Counted from the first letter of the stretch, positions 1-7,039 are shown. The stretch: 11,125 bases of DNA from Acidobacteriota bacterium (GCA_020200195.1 JAIVJE010000185.1:1-11125), one strand, 5' to 3'. Numbers and translations: made by a program. Notes: generated by a model not told the origin, from the sequence alone.

Positions 1-398
1 GCTTGCAGAACGCGCGCCTCTGGGGGACGATGACGCCTCATCAGATGATCTGCCACTTGAACGACTCGTTCAAAGTCGGCACCGGCGAACGAATCACCGG
101 GATGCGCACCAGTCCGCTCAGCCGGACGGTCGTCAAATGGATCGCCCTCTACGCCCCCATGCAATGGCCGCAAGGCATAAGAACCATCCCCGAGGTCGAT
201 CAACAAGCCGGTGGAACGAAGCCGGTCGCGTTCGAGCGTGACCGTGACGAGCTCCTGGAGACTATGGCCAGATTCGCAGGAGCGGATCGGACCTTCCAGT
301 GGGGTACTCATCCGATCTTCGGCCGCATGTCCGCGGCCGAGTGGCTGCGATGGGGCTACGTCCATGCCGACCACCACCTGCGTCAGTTCGGGGCGTAA
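1..398 (+). CDS. DUF1569 / DinB-like protein, 3' part (5' end outside window)
   Basis: This is the last 131 or so residues of a small soluble protein whose start lies left of the window. A TTG at position 3 is in frame, but nothing supports it as the true start. The visible part opens with a PLWG-like segment (RLWGTMTPHQMICHL) and closes with HPIFGRMSAAEWLRWGYVHA followed by DHHLRQF. These two blocks are typical of DUF1569 members of the DinB/YfiT-like four-helix superfamily. Histidines at visible residues 13, 18, 121, 124 and 125 fit the metal-binding histidine pattern of that superfamily. Known members are putative metal-dependent enzymes, but DUF1569 itself has no assigned reaction. The stop is 6 nt before the permease start, so the two are probably co-transcribed; a functional link is not evident. 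Family confidence is good, function unknown. Confidence 0.8.
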   Translation, partial: LQNARLWGTMTPHQMICHLNDSFKVGTGERITGMRTSPLSRTVVKWIALYAPMQWPQGIRTIPEVDQQAGGTKPVAFERDRDELLETMARFAGADRTFQWGTHPIFGRMSAAEWLRWGYVHADHHLRQFGA

Positions 399-404
399 CC
401 ACCC

Positions 405-1868
405 GTGACGGCCACTGCCACACAAATTGAGCGTCCCGACGGCCGGGTGGAGCTTCTGCACACCGCGCGCGTTGAACGCAGCCCTCTCTACAACGAAGAT
501 CTCGCACCGGTACCCATCGCCCGACGCAACTGGACGACCTATAACTTCGCGGCGCTGTGGATCGGCATGGCGCACTGCATTCCGACCTACATGCTGTCGG
601 CCGGCTTGATGGCCGCCGGCATGACCTGGTCGCAGGCACTGTTCACGGTCCTCCTCGGCAACACCATCGTCCTCGTGCCGATCCTGCTGAACTCTCACCC
701 CGGCACGAAGTACGGCATTCCATTCCCGGTGTTCGCCCGCGCCGCTTACGGCACGATTGGCTCGAACGTTCCTGCCCTGATGCGCGCGCTGGTCGCGTGC
801 GGGTGGTTCGGCATTCAAGCCTGGATCGGCGGAGAGGCGCTGCACACGTTCTTCGCGAGCGTGATACCCGGCTGGCAGGGCCTCCTGGGACCCGGGTTCA
901 GCGGTCACACCGGTACCGAGTGGCTGTCCTTCCTGTTGTTCTGGTCGCTCAATGTCCTGATCGTGTACCGCGGCATGGATCTCCTGCGGTCTGTCGAGAA
1001 TTGGGCGGCGCCGTTCGTCCTGATCATGACGGCGCTGCTGCTCGTATGGGCAGTGTCGGAAGCTGACGGCCTCGGTCCGCTGCTGGCGCAGCCGGGACGC
1101 TTCCGCACGGCCGGAGAGTTCCTCCCGGTGTTCATTCCGTCGCTGACCGCGATGATCGGCTTCTGGGCGACGCTGTCGCTCAACATGCCGGACTTCACCC
1201 GGTTCGGCCGGAGCCAGCGCGAGCAGGTCATCGGCCAGGCTGTGGCGCTCCCCACGACGATGTTCGTGTTCGCGGCGATGGGTGTGCTCATTACGAGCGC
1301 GACGACGATCATCTACGGCGAGGTGATCTGGGATCCCATCAAGCTCGTCGGCCGGTTCAGCTCCCCGCTGGTGATCGCCATCGCGATGTTCACGGCAGTC
1401 GTCGCCACGCTCGCCGTCAACATCGCGGCCAATGTCGTGTCGCCTGCCAACGATTTCGCGAACGCGTTCCCGCGGCTGATTCGGTTCAAGACCGGCGGCC
1501 TGATCACGGGCGTTCTCGGAGTCGTGATCCAACCGTGGAAGCTGCTGGCGGATCCGTCCGGCTACATCTTCAGCTGGCTGCTGGGGTACTCGGGCGGACT
1601 CGGTTCAATTGCGGGCGTGCTGATCGCCGACTACTGGATCGTCAGGCGCCGTCAGCTTTCACTCGAAGATCTGTATCTGGTGAATGGGCGATACGGGACG
1701 TGGAACTGGGCCGGCATCGGCGCGACGCTCGTGGGCTGCGCGCTCGCGTGGGGCGGGTTGATCTGGGCCCCGATGCGTCCGCTGTACGACTACGCGTGGT
1801 TCGTCGGCTTCGCGGCGGCGGCAGGTGTGTACTTGAGTCTCGCTCGGGCGACCGTCAGGCCGTCCTGA
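405..1868 (+). CDS. NCS1-family nucleobase/hydantoin/allantoin-type permease
   Basis: This 487-residue inner-membrane transporter belongs to nucleobase:cation symporter family 1, with about 12 hydrophobic helices. The GTG start is chosen because it gives the usual NCS1 cytoplasmic N-terminus: SPLYNEDLAPVP at residues 26-37, then RNWTTYNFAALWIGM leading into helix 1. Against the hydantoin transporter Mhp1, recalled from memory, the substrate-site residues are kept: W134 and Q138 (Mhp1 W117/Q121, in CGWFGIQAW), W254 (W220, in GFWATLSLNMPDFTRF) and N343 (N318, in VNIAANVVSPANDFAN). The two hydroxyl residues that bind sodium in Mhp1 helix 8 (Ser312, Thr313) align with A337 and V338, so the coupling ion may not be sodium. 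The substrate could be allantoin, hydantoin, uracil or a related ring and cannot be fixed here. It ends 10 bp from the convergent GTPase gene. No strong ribosome binding site is visible. Confidence 0.93.
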   Translation: MTATATQIERPDGRVELLHTARVERSPLYNEDLAPVPIARRNWTTYNFAALWIGMAHCIPTYMLSAGLMAAGMTWSQALFTVLLGNTIVLVPILLNSHPGTKYGIPFPVFARAAYGTIGSNVPALMRALVACGWFGIQAWIGGEALHTFFASVIPGWQGLLGPGFSGHTGTEWLSFLLFWSLNVLIVYRGMDLLRSVENWAAPFVLIMTALLLVWAVSEADGLGPLLAQPGRFRTAGEFLPVFIPSLTAMIGFWATLSLNMPDFTRFGRSQREQVIGQAVALPTTMFVFAAMGVLITSATTIIYGEVIWDPIKLVGRFSSPLVIAIAMFTAVVATLAVNIAANVVSPANDFANAFPRLIRFKTGGLITGVLGVVIQPWKLLADPSGYIFSWLLGYSGGLGSIAGVLIADYWIVRRRQLSLEDLYLVNGRYGTWNWAGIGATLVGCALAWGGLIWAPMRPLYDYAWFVGFAAAAGVYLSLARATVRPS

Positions 1869-1878
1869 ACGTTCGTCG

Positions 1879-3402
1879 CTAGGCGGCTGGACGCTCGATA
1901 CGCACGCGGAGGCCTTCGAGCGCCGAGCCGATTTCCCGCAGTTCCTGCTCGACGGTTTGCAGCTTCTCCCCTTCGGCTCGGATGAAGCGACTGTACGGCG
2001 CGATGCCCTCGCGGATTCGGTCGCCGCTTCGCTGAATCTCCTGACCGAACTGATTGCGTAACGCGTCCGACAGCCGCTGGCGCACGCCCGCGATCTTCCG
2101 GCGCATCTCGTCCTTGGCCTTCTGGCGCTTCGCAGGCAGGATGAAGAAGCCGATGGCCGCCACCACGGATGCAAGGATGACCCCCGTCACGTCCGCGGCA
2201 GCCGTGGTGGCCGCGATCGTAACGATTGTGCCCAGGCCGAGTGCGCCTGCGCCGACCGCCGCGGCGGTCGCCACGGCGTTGCGCGCACTGTCGGCGAGCT
2301 CTCGTGCCTCCCGGCGCTGGTCGTAGGAATCGACGACGCGCTGCGCTTCCCGTCCAACTGAGTCGATGAGGCGCGTCCGGTCGTAGTGGAAGCGCCCGTT
2401 CTCGTCCTCCCCTACGATGCGGTCGCGGTACTGACGGCGCCGCTCGGCGAGATGCGAGGTGACTGCCTGCCACTGGCGCAGGTCGGCGGCGACGAGCCAG
2501 TCTACGAGCTCGCCGACCTTTCGCTCGATCTGCTGCGGCGTGTCCGCGACAACCTGCTGCTCGAACCCTTGCTGCACACGGCTGCGGTTCAGCAGGTCCA
2601 TCACTCGACCGATTCTCATCGTCTCGTCGAAGTAGTCCTGTCCCCGGCGTTCCATCTCCAGGAGAATCTTGTCGATGTCGGCCATCCGGAATTCGAAGTC
2701 GCGGCTGAGATCCTGAAGATAGACCGCGAGCTGACGCTCGACTTCATCGAGCGTGCCGAAATCGTCCTTCAGCAGCATCAGCCGCTCGCGTACGACCGTG
2801 GCATGCCGGGTCGTCAGCGATATGCCGACGCCAAGCGGGTTGAGCAGCTTGAGGTGCACCCGACCAGGCGCGTCCAATGTCTGGGCGATGTATTGTTCGA
2901 GCGCCTCGAATCGGCTCGGCGCCCAGGCGGACGGCTCACCCTGCTTGGCGCGCAACGCCAGTCGCGAGCTGACGGGAAAGATCTCCGGGCTGAAACCAAG
3001 CAGCGACCGGGCGCTGTCCGCGACAAACCCACGTACCTCTTCCACCTGCCGCTCGTCATCGAGAATGTCCACCTTGTTGATCGCGATGACGATCTTCTTC
3101 CCCCAACCGCGCACCTGCTCGAGGAAAGCGCGCTCGGTCTCGGTAAAGGGGCGGTCCGCGGATGTCACGAACAACACCAGATCCGAACGGGGCACGAACT
3201 CCGCGGTGATTGTCTCGTGCTCTCGAATGATGGCGTTCGTGCCCGGCGTGTCGACGATGTGAATCTCGCGCAGGAGCGGAACGGGCGCGGTGATGATGTG
3301 AAGATTCGGTTCGCGGACTTCCCGGGCCACCGTCTCCCCGTACTGCAGGACGTTGATCTGCGCGGTCGTATCCTGAGACGGCGTGAGGATCTTCGTCAGC
3401 AT
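1879..3402 (-). CDS. Dynamin-family GTPase, N-terminally truncated (no P-loop)
   Basis: This 507-residue protein resembles bacterial dynamin-like GTPases, which bind GTP and act at membranes. Visible GTPase elements are the G2-type threonine in QDTTAQINVL (T12/T13), G3 DTPG at 51-54 with the following TNA, G4 NKVD at 109-112, and a likely G5 SSR at 145-147. A long helical region follows. Residues about 375-424 form an Ala/Gly-rich hydrophobic hairpin likely to insert in the membrane, and a charged C-terminal coiled coil runs from about 425 to 500. The family's first motif, GxxxxGKS, normally lies some 20-30 residues before the G2 threonine. Here only 11 residues precede it. No frame of the 41 bases between this ATG and the upstream desaturase stop encodes a P-loop. 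The gene has therefore lost about 60-80 N-terminal codons, by deletion or assembly error. As written it should not hydrolyse GTP. Confidence 0.85.
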   Translation of the reverse strand: MLTKILTPSQDTTAQINVLQYGETVAREVREPNLHIITAPVPLLREIHIVDTPGTNAIIREHETITAEFVPRSDLVLFVTSADRPFTETERAFLEQVRGWGKKIVIAINKVDILDDERQVEEVRGFVADSARSLLGFSPEIFPVSSRLALRAKQGEPSAWAPSRFEALEQYIAQTLDAPGRVHLKLLNPLGVGISLTTRHATVVRERLMLLKDDFGTLDEVERQLAVYLQDLSRDFEFRMADIDKILLEMERRGQDYFDETMRIGRVMDLLNRSRVQQGFEQQVVADTPQQIERKVGELVDWLVAADLRQWQAVTSHLAERRRQYRDRIVGEDENGRFHYDRTRLIDSVGREAQRVVDSYDQRREARELADSARNAVATAAAVGAGALGLGTIVTIAATTAAADVTGVILASVVAAIGFFILPAKRQKAKDEMRRKIAGVRQRLSDALRNQFGQEIQRSGDRIREGIAPYSRFIRAEGEKLQTVEQELREIGSALEGLRVRIERPAA

Positions 3403-3443
3403 CGCCTGAGGAAGCTGTGCAGGAATTGGGCCAGTAACCCCGG

Positions 3444-4439
3444 CTAGGGAACGTGATGCACGTGGCGGACGGCCCGAACCTCTTCAGTGCTCCAGTCCGT
3501 GTGAGGAGCCCGGTTCTCGACGAGCCATCCGTAGACGAGGCGCCCGTAGCTCTGCCATCGCATCTGCTTGGTCGCGTAATACGGCAGCAGCGCGCGCTGC
3601 AGCGCCGGCAGGTGGTAGAAGGGCACTCCCGGGAAGTAATGGTGCTCGAGGTGATAGTTCGAATTGAGGAATGCGAAATCCCAGAACCAGTGTCCCCGCA
3701 TCAGTGTTCCCCACTTGGCGGGATCGTCCGGGTCGATGTCGTAATGCTGGCCGAGCCTGTTCAGGGTAAACGCGATCGGGAAGACGAAAAATACCGGAAT
3801 GATGCTCGTCCGCAGAGCGGCGTAAAACCCGAAGGCATACCACAGCAACGCCAGCGCGCCGAGATGGAACACGAGCGAAATCCTCCGCTCCCACGCGATC
3901 TGCCGCTGCAGATCGGCCGGATACGTGGAGGACTCGCGCCGCGCGGCACGGAAGTAGATCGGGAACAGCGCGGGCGTGCAGTACAGGAGCTTGTACCAGC
4001 GTTTGTTGACCTTCGGCGACAGATGATGCCGCTTCGGATCGTCCTCTTCGGACCCCAGCTCCGCGTGGTGATCCAGGTGCCATCGCGTGAACTGACTGGC
4101 TGAGATCCCGCTCGGCACGGCGTAGAGAAAGGCGAGCACACGCTCCGCGACAGGGTGCCGCCGGGCAAAAACCGTATGGTGCACGACTTCGTGCAGTAGC
4201 ACGGTGAAATTGAAAATGGTGAAACCCTGGACGAGCGCGAGCGGGATCCAGATCAGCGGGTCGTCGTACCGAATGAGGCCCCACGTCGCCGCGCCAAGAA
4301 TGGCGAACTGACGGGCGGCTATCGCCAGATGCCGCGCCGGGCTCTTCTGATGGAGCTCGCGCATCTGGTCGCGGCTCACGGCGCCGCCCAGCTCAGCCCT
4401 GAGGCCGACGGCGTGCTGCGAATAATGATGCGATTTCAA
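3444..4439 (-). CDS. Membrane fatty acid desaturase family protein
   Basis: This 331-residue integral membrane di-iron enzyme would use O2 and electrons to introduce a double bond or hydroxyl into a lipid acyl chain. All three histidine boxes are present: HEVVHH (H83, H87, H88), HLDHH (H121, H124, H125) and HLEHH (H263, H266, H267, within NSNYHLEHHYFPGVPFYHLP). An extra H232 sits in NRLGQHYD. Hydrophobic stretches at about 43-80, 100-112, 187-205 and 208-228 fit the four-helix desaturase fold. The start shown is a TTG overlapping the EamA stop (TTGA), which would couple translation. Alternatives are GTG at residue 21 or ATG at residue 26, and all conserved motifs lie downstream of each. It is the middle gene of a three-gene minus-strand run. 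Substrate and regiospecificity cannot be read from sequence; acyl-lipid or sphingolipid-type desaturase and carotenoid oxygenase-like roles remain possible. Confidence 0.9.
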   Translation of the reverse strand: MKSHHYSQHAVGLRAELGGAVSRDQMRELHQKSPARHLAIAARQFAILGAATWGLIRYDDPLIWIPLALVQGFTIFNFTVLLHEVVHHTVFARRHPVAERVLAFLYAVPSGISASQFTRWHLDHHAELGSEEDDPKRHHLSPKVNKRWYKLLYCTPALFPIYFRAARRESSTYPADLQRQIAWERRISLVFHLGALALLWYAFGFYAALRTSIIPVFFVFPIAFTLNRLGQHYDIDPDDPAKWGTLMRGHWFWDFAFLNSNYHLEHHYFPGVPFYHLPALQRALLPYYATKQMRWQSYGRLVYGWLVENRAPHTDWSTEEVRAVRHVHHVP

Positions 4440-5449
4440 TGCCCTTTAATTGTAACCCGGCTCTCACCCTGTAGGCGGCTCCCGGACCCGCCCACTCGCG
4501 TCAGGGCCACCCCAGCCAGCACGGCCGCAGCGCCGGCGAGCTGCACGGCCCCGACCGGCTCATGGACGAACAGGACCGCGGTGGCCATCGCGACGATCGG
4601 GATCAGATTCGAGTAAACGGAGGTTCGTGCTCCCCCGATCTGGCGCACCGCCGCGTACCAGATCGTGTACGCGACGCAGAGGGCGAGGAGCGCCGAATAC
4701 ACGATGGCACCCCAGGTCGCGAGTCGCAGATTCAGCCACGCAACGCCGCGGACCTGTTTCCACACCGATGGGACGTAGAGCAGCGTGCCTATCGCCATCG
4801 ACAGACCGGTGACGCCGAGCGGTGAATGCCGGCGCATCAGCGGACGGGATCCCAATGTGTACACCGCCCAGCAACAGACTGCGGCGACCATCAGCACGTC
4901 GCCCCTCAGCGCGCTCGCCTGCCTCCGGGCACCGTGGCTCACCACGATGTAGATGCCGGCGATCGACAGGGCGGCACCGAGCCAGTGATAGCGGCCGACG
5001 CGCTCCTGTCCCAGCAGTCCCGTCAACAGCGCGATCGTCACCGGCGTCGCCGCGAGGATGAGTGAGCTGTTCGCGACGCTCGTCAATGCAAGTCCACCGA
5101 TGAAGCAGTACTGGTAGAAGAAGTGTCCGACGACTCCAAGCCCGATCAGCGCGAGCCAGTCGCGGCGCGTGAGAGGCGCCGGCGTATAGAACGTGCTCGC
5201 GACCGAATCGGGGTCTCCGGCGTCTGCAGCACCCGCGCCCCGTCGCGCTCCCAAACGGTGCAGGACGAAGATGATGCCGAGGAACACGCAGGACGCGATG
5301 ATCATCCGCATGGCGTTGAACGCCTGCGGGTTCACCTCGGCAAAGGCCGTCTTGACGATGGCATAGTTGGTGCCCCAGATGATCGTCATCAGGAGGAGGA
5401 GGGCGTCAATCGGAGCGCACCGGGCGCGGCTGAATGACACGGAGGTCAC
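4436..5449 (-). CDS. EamA/DMT-family transporter (RhaT/YdcZ-like exporter)
   Basis: This 337-residue inner-membrane protein of the drug/metabolite transporter superfamily has two EamA repeats of five helices each. The first covers roughly residues 13-158, with IIWGTNYAIVK in helix 1 and LTSVANSSLILAATPVTIAL in the middle. The second covers about 176-315, with TSVYSNLIPIVAMATAVLF near its end. The Arg/Ala-rich loop at about 66-85 (RLGARRGAGAADAGDPD) is longer than usual. The GTG start at 5449 lies inside a CTCCGTG-type repeat and lacks a clear ribosome site. GTG at residue 4 is an equally good candidate; starting at M21 would cut into helix 1. The 3' end overlaps the desaturase start. Family members export amino acids, metabolites or drugs; the substrate here is unknown. 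Confidence 0.92.
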   Translation of the reverse strand: MTSVSFSRARCAPIDALLLLMTIIWGTNYAIVKTAFAEVNPQAFNAMRMIIASCVFLGIIFVLHRLGARRGAGAADAGDPDSVASTFYTPAPLTRRDWLALIGLGVVGHFFYQYCFIGGLALTSVANSSLILAATPVTIALLTGLLGQERVGRYHWLGAALSIAGIYIVVSHGARRQASALRGDVLMVAAVCCWAVYTLGSRPLMRRHSPLGVTGLSMAIGTLLYVPSVWKQVRGVAWLNLRLATWGAIVYSALLALCVAYTIWYAAVRQIGGARTSVYSNLIPIVAMATAVLFVHEPVGAVQLAGAAAVLAGVALTRVGGSGSRLQGESRVTIKGH

Positions 5450-5494
5450 GCGGAGAACTCTTGTGGAAAGATGCTCCGTGGGCCTCCGTGGGAG
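5438..5494. repeat. CTCCGTG-type repeat cluster forming an imperfect inverted repeat
   Basis: On the plus strand CTCCGTGGG occurs twice with a 10-nt period (5474-5482 and 5484-5492). On the minus strand the related CCTCCGTG (5445-5438) and CTCCGCG (5455-5449) lie just to the left. The left pair and right pair can fold on each other, with CACGGAGG (5438-5445) against CCTCCGTG (5483-5490) and CGGAG (5451-5455) against CTCCG (5474-5478), leaving a loop of about 18 nt. The cluster fills most of the gap between atpE and the EamA gene and runs into the EamA start. It has no T-run, so a classical intrinsic terminator is not supported. It may be a dispersed intergenic repeat. Confidence 0.55.
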
Positions 5495-5517
5495 AAAGCC
5501 TGTTGCTCCCGGCGGCC

Positions 5518-5853
5518 TCAGGCAGCCGCGAACGGCTTCAGGAAGAACAGGATCAGCGAGATCACGAACACGTAAATCGCGAGCGACTCGATCAGGACCA
5601 GGCCGAGCAGCAACACGCCGCGGATGTCACCGGCGGCACCGGGGTTCCGCGCAATGGCTTCGGCGGCTGCGGCGACCGCGCGTCCCTGCCCGAGCGCGGC
5701 CAGGCCTGAGGCGATGCCGAGCGCGAATCCGGCCGTGATGATGGACCAGCGGACCATGTCGGCCGGATAGGCCGACGCGGGTTCCTGCGCGAAGACCGGT
5801 ACGAAGGCGCCCGCCATCACGAACGCGAACGTCAGAACTGAACGTTTACTCAC
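5518..5853 (-). CDS. atpE: F0F1 ATP synthase subunit c
   Basis: The 111-residue rotor-ring subunit of ATP synthase forms a helical hairpin. The GTG at 5853 is chosen over the longer open frame (to 5889) because AGGAGG lies 8 nt upstream. Residues 1-22 look like a signal peptide ending VFA before QE, an N-terminal extension also known from c subunits of some other phyla. Helix 1 carries GQG with Q56; the polar loop is ARNPGAAGD (68-76); helix 2 carries the ion-binding E89 in LIESLAIY. Relative to the sodium-binding Ilyobacter c subunit (Q32, E65, S66, Y70), the residues Q56, E89, S90 and Y94 all fall at a constant offset of 24. Sodium coupling is therefore possible, although Ilyobacter V63 and T67 are Leu here. 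It is the last gene of the F0 cluster, 55 nt after the atpB stop. Confidence 0.95.
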   Translation of the reverse strand: MSKRSVLTFAFVMAGAFVPVFAQEPASAYPADMVRWSIITAGFALGIASGLAALGQGRAVAAAAEAIARNPGAAGDIRGVLLLGLVLIESLAIYVFVISLILFFLKPFAAA

Positions 5854-5861
5854 GATCCAAG

Positions 5862-5867
5862 CCTCCT
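5862..5867 (-). promoter_or_regulatory. Shine-Dalgarno site of atpE
   Basis: AGGAGG on the minus strand ends 8 nt before the GTG at 5853. It is the strongest ribosome site in the F0 cluster, fitting the need for many c subunits per complex, and it decides the atpE start. Confidence 0.8.
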
Positions 5868-5908
5868 CTGAAGAACACGCTGAGTGCAAACAATGATTCT
5901 CGAGTCAA

Positions 5909-6413
5909 TCACGCCGCGGCCGCCGCGTGGTGACTCTGGGGCGCATCATGCCCGTGTTCGTCCACGTGGTGGTCGACGGCAACCGCACCCTGAAGGTAAA
6001 TGATCGACAGCAGCATGAAGATGAACGCTGATGCTGCTCGTCGGCGACATCAGACCCGGGATGAGGCCCATGTAGTTGCTCAGCAGGATGAACAGCCCGA
6101 GCGTGGCGATGAGCGGAAGAAACTGGTGACCCTTCGGCCCTATCCATTCATCGAGGAGGCCCATCACGGCGCGAACCCCGTCCTCGATGAGCACCTGCAA
6201 CTTGCCGGGGTCCTCAACGCTCAGGCGCGCGCGCATGAACAGACAGAGCGCCGTGACGAACACGACGATCAGCAGCACCATCACCATGTAGGGCGGGATC
6301 ACCTCGTGGCCGGTGAAGTGATAACCGAGCGCCTCGCCGACCCGGTGGACGAGTGGGCCGAGCAGCGCGTTGACGAGCTGCACGATCCACAGCGGATGCT
6401 CGAGTTTCTCCAT
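5909..6413 (-). pseudogene. atpB: F0F1 ATP synthase subunit a, internal deletion plus frameshift
   Basis: Subunit a is the stator channel protein facing the c-ring. From the ATG at 6413 the first 129 residues read normally: an amphipathic N-terminus, a helix around 41-60, and the family block FILLSNYMGLIPGLMSPTSS at about 108-127. Near 6026 the frame breaks and that frame stops at 5946. In the next frame the genuine subunit a C-terminus continues, FIFMLLSIIYLQGAVAVDHH and a His-rich tail, ending at a TGA at 5909. The segment normally between these blocks, roughly 80-100 residues holding the helix with the essential arginine (E. coli R210) and RLFGN-like motif, is absent. The gene spans 505 bases, not a multiple of three, against about 700-800 expected. 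As written the product cannot drive proton or sodium transport, so this is either an assembly collapse or a true pseudogene with another copy elsewhere. Confidence 0.87.
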
Positions 6414-6419
6414 CAGGAT

Positions 6420-6815
6420 TCAGGACTTTTTCACGAAGACGCGGACGGCTTCGACCGTCACCGCCGCCACGATCGAGGACGCGCCAACCAGCAGCCACAC
6501 TGGATGCAGGCGCAAACGCACAATCATAACGTACGCCAATAAAGCGAGTAAAGCGTACCGCCCCACGAGTTGGAGCGCAATTCGCCATCGCGACACGCGA
6601 GTCGGCTCGTCCTCTTTTGGGGCGCTCGGCGTCAGCAGATTGGAGATGCCGGCTTTGATCGACCAATAGCTCACGGCGGTCAACACGCCACCCGCCACGA
6701 CGGCCAGTGCCGCGGCATGTCGTCCCTGCGTCACGATTAATACGCCGATCGCCGTCACTCCGCAGAGCGCGATCGCGGTGTGCTCGACGCGCCGCAGCAG
6801 GGCGTCCGTTTCCAC
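6420..6815 (-). CDS. atpI: ATP synthase accessory subunit I
   Basis: This 131-residue protein with four hydrophobic helices (about 14-30, 34-55, 80-101 and 104-126) fits the small AtpI family encoded just ahead of atpB. The fit rests on size, topology and position rather than sharp motifs; LTAVSYWSIKAGISNLL in the middle resembles the family's second-helix region. AtpI-type proteins assist c-ring assembly and have been linked to Mg2+ or Ca2+ handling. The GTG start overlaps the atpZ stop by one base (TAGTG), implying coupled translation. Its stop is 6 nt before the atpB ATG. Confidence 0.8.
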   Translation of the reverse strand: METDALLRRVEHTAIALCGVTAIGVLIVTQGRHAAALAVVAGGVLTAVSYWSIKAGISNLLTPSAPKEDEPTRVSRWRIALQLVGRYALLALLAYVMIVRLRLHPVWLLVGASSIVAAVTVEAVRVFVKKS

Positions 6816-7036
6816 TATTTCAAGAAACGGCCGGCCGTCCTATAGACATTGATGATGCCGGCCGCGATCCCGAAAACCACGAAGAGCAGGAACAGCCAGG
6901 GCCCCGTGCCTAGCCATCGGTCGAGGTAATAGCCGCAGGCCGCGCCGATCACGATCGCCAGCACGATGGAGATACCCACCGTGCTCAACGCGCCAATGAC
7001 CCGCATCGTGTCGGCGGTCGACTTCGGTGGAGGCAT
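6815..7036 (-). CDS. atpZ: AtpZ/AtpI-family F0F1 ATPase-associated small membrane protein
   Basis: This 73-residue protein has two transmembrane helices (about 12-35 and 46-66) joined by GYYLDRWLGTGPW, the hallmark loop of the ATPase_gene1/AtpZ family, and ends in an IINVYR-like motif. Proteins of this family sit first in many atp operons; with AtpI they are proposed to form a divalent-cation pathway supporting ATP synthase. GGGAG at 7048-7044 stands 7 nt upstream of the ATG and supports the start. The gene begins 3 nt after the Pro-rich small ORF and overlaps atpI by 1 nt. Confidence 0.85.
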   Translation of the reverse strand: MPPPKSTADTMRVIGALSTVGISIVLAIVIGAACGYYLDRWLGTGPWLFLLFVVFGIAAGIINVYRTAGRFLK

Positions 7037-7039
7037 GGA

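Noticed and set aside
1867..1874. Palindrome GAACGTTC at the NCS1 stop as a bidirectional terminator or operator
   Set aside because: Only 8 bp with no loop and no T-tract; likely chance in the 10-bp gap between convergent genes.
1790..2473. Minus-strand frame (227 codons) overlapping the GTPase C-terminal region
   Set aside because: It is Arg/Gly/Ala-rich shadow sequence, while the GTPase frame shows a membrane hairpin and coiled coil there.
2386..3447. Long plus-strand open frame (353 codons) opposite the dynamin-like GTPase
   Set aside because: It has no recognisable motif or membrane pattern and mirrors the codon structure of the GTPase gene, which has clear DTPG and NKVD motifs. GC-rich DNA commonly leaves such antisense frames open.
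5450..5517. Intrinsic terminator after atpE
   Set aside because: The inverted repeat is imperfect, has a long loop and is not followed by a T-run on the transcribed strand.
6017..6030. Programmed frameshift in atpB
   Set aside because: The two frames meet without the 80-100 residues expected between them, so recoding cannot give a complete subunit a.
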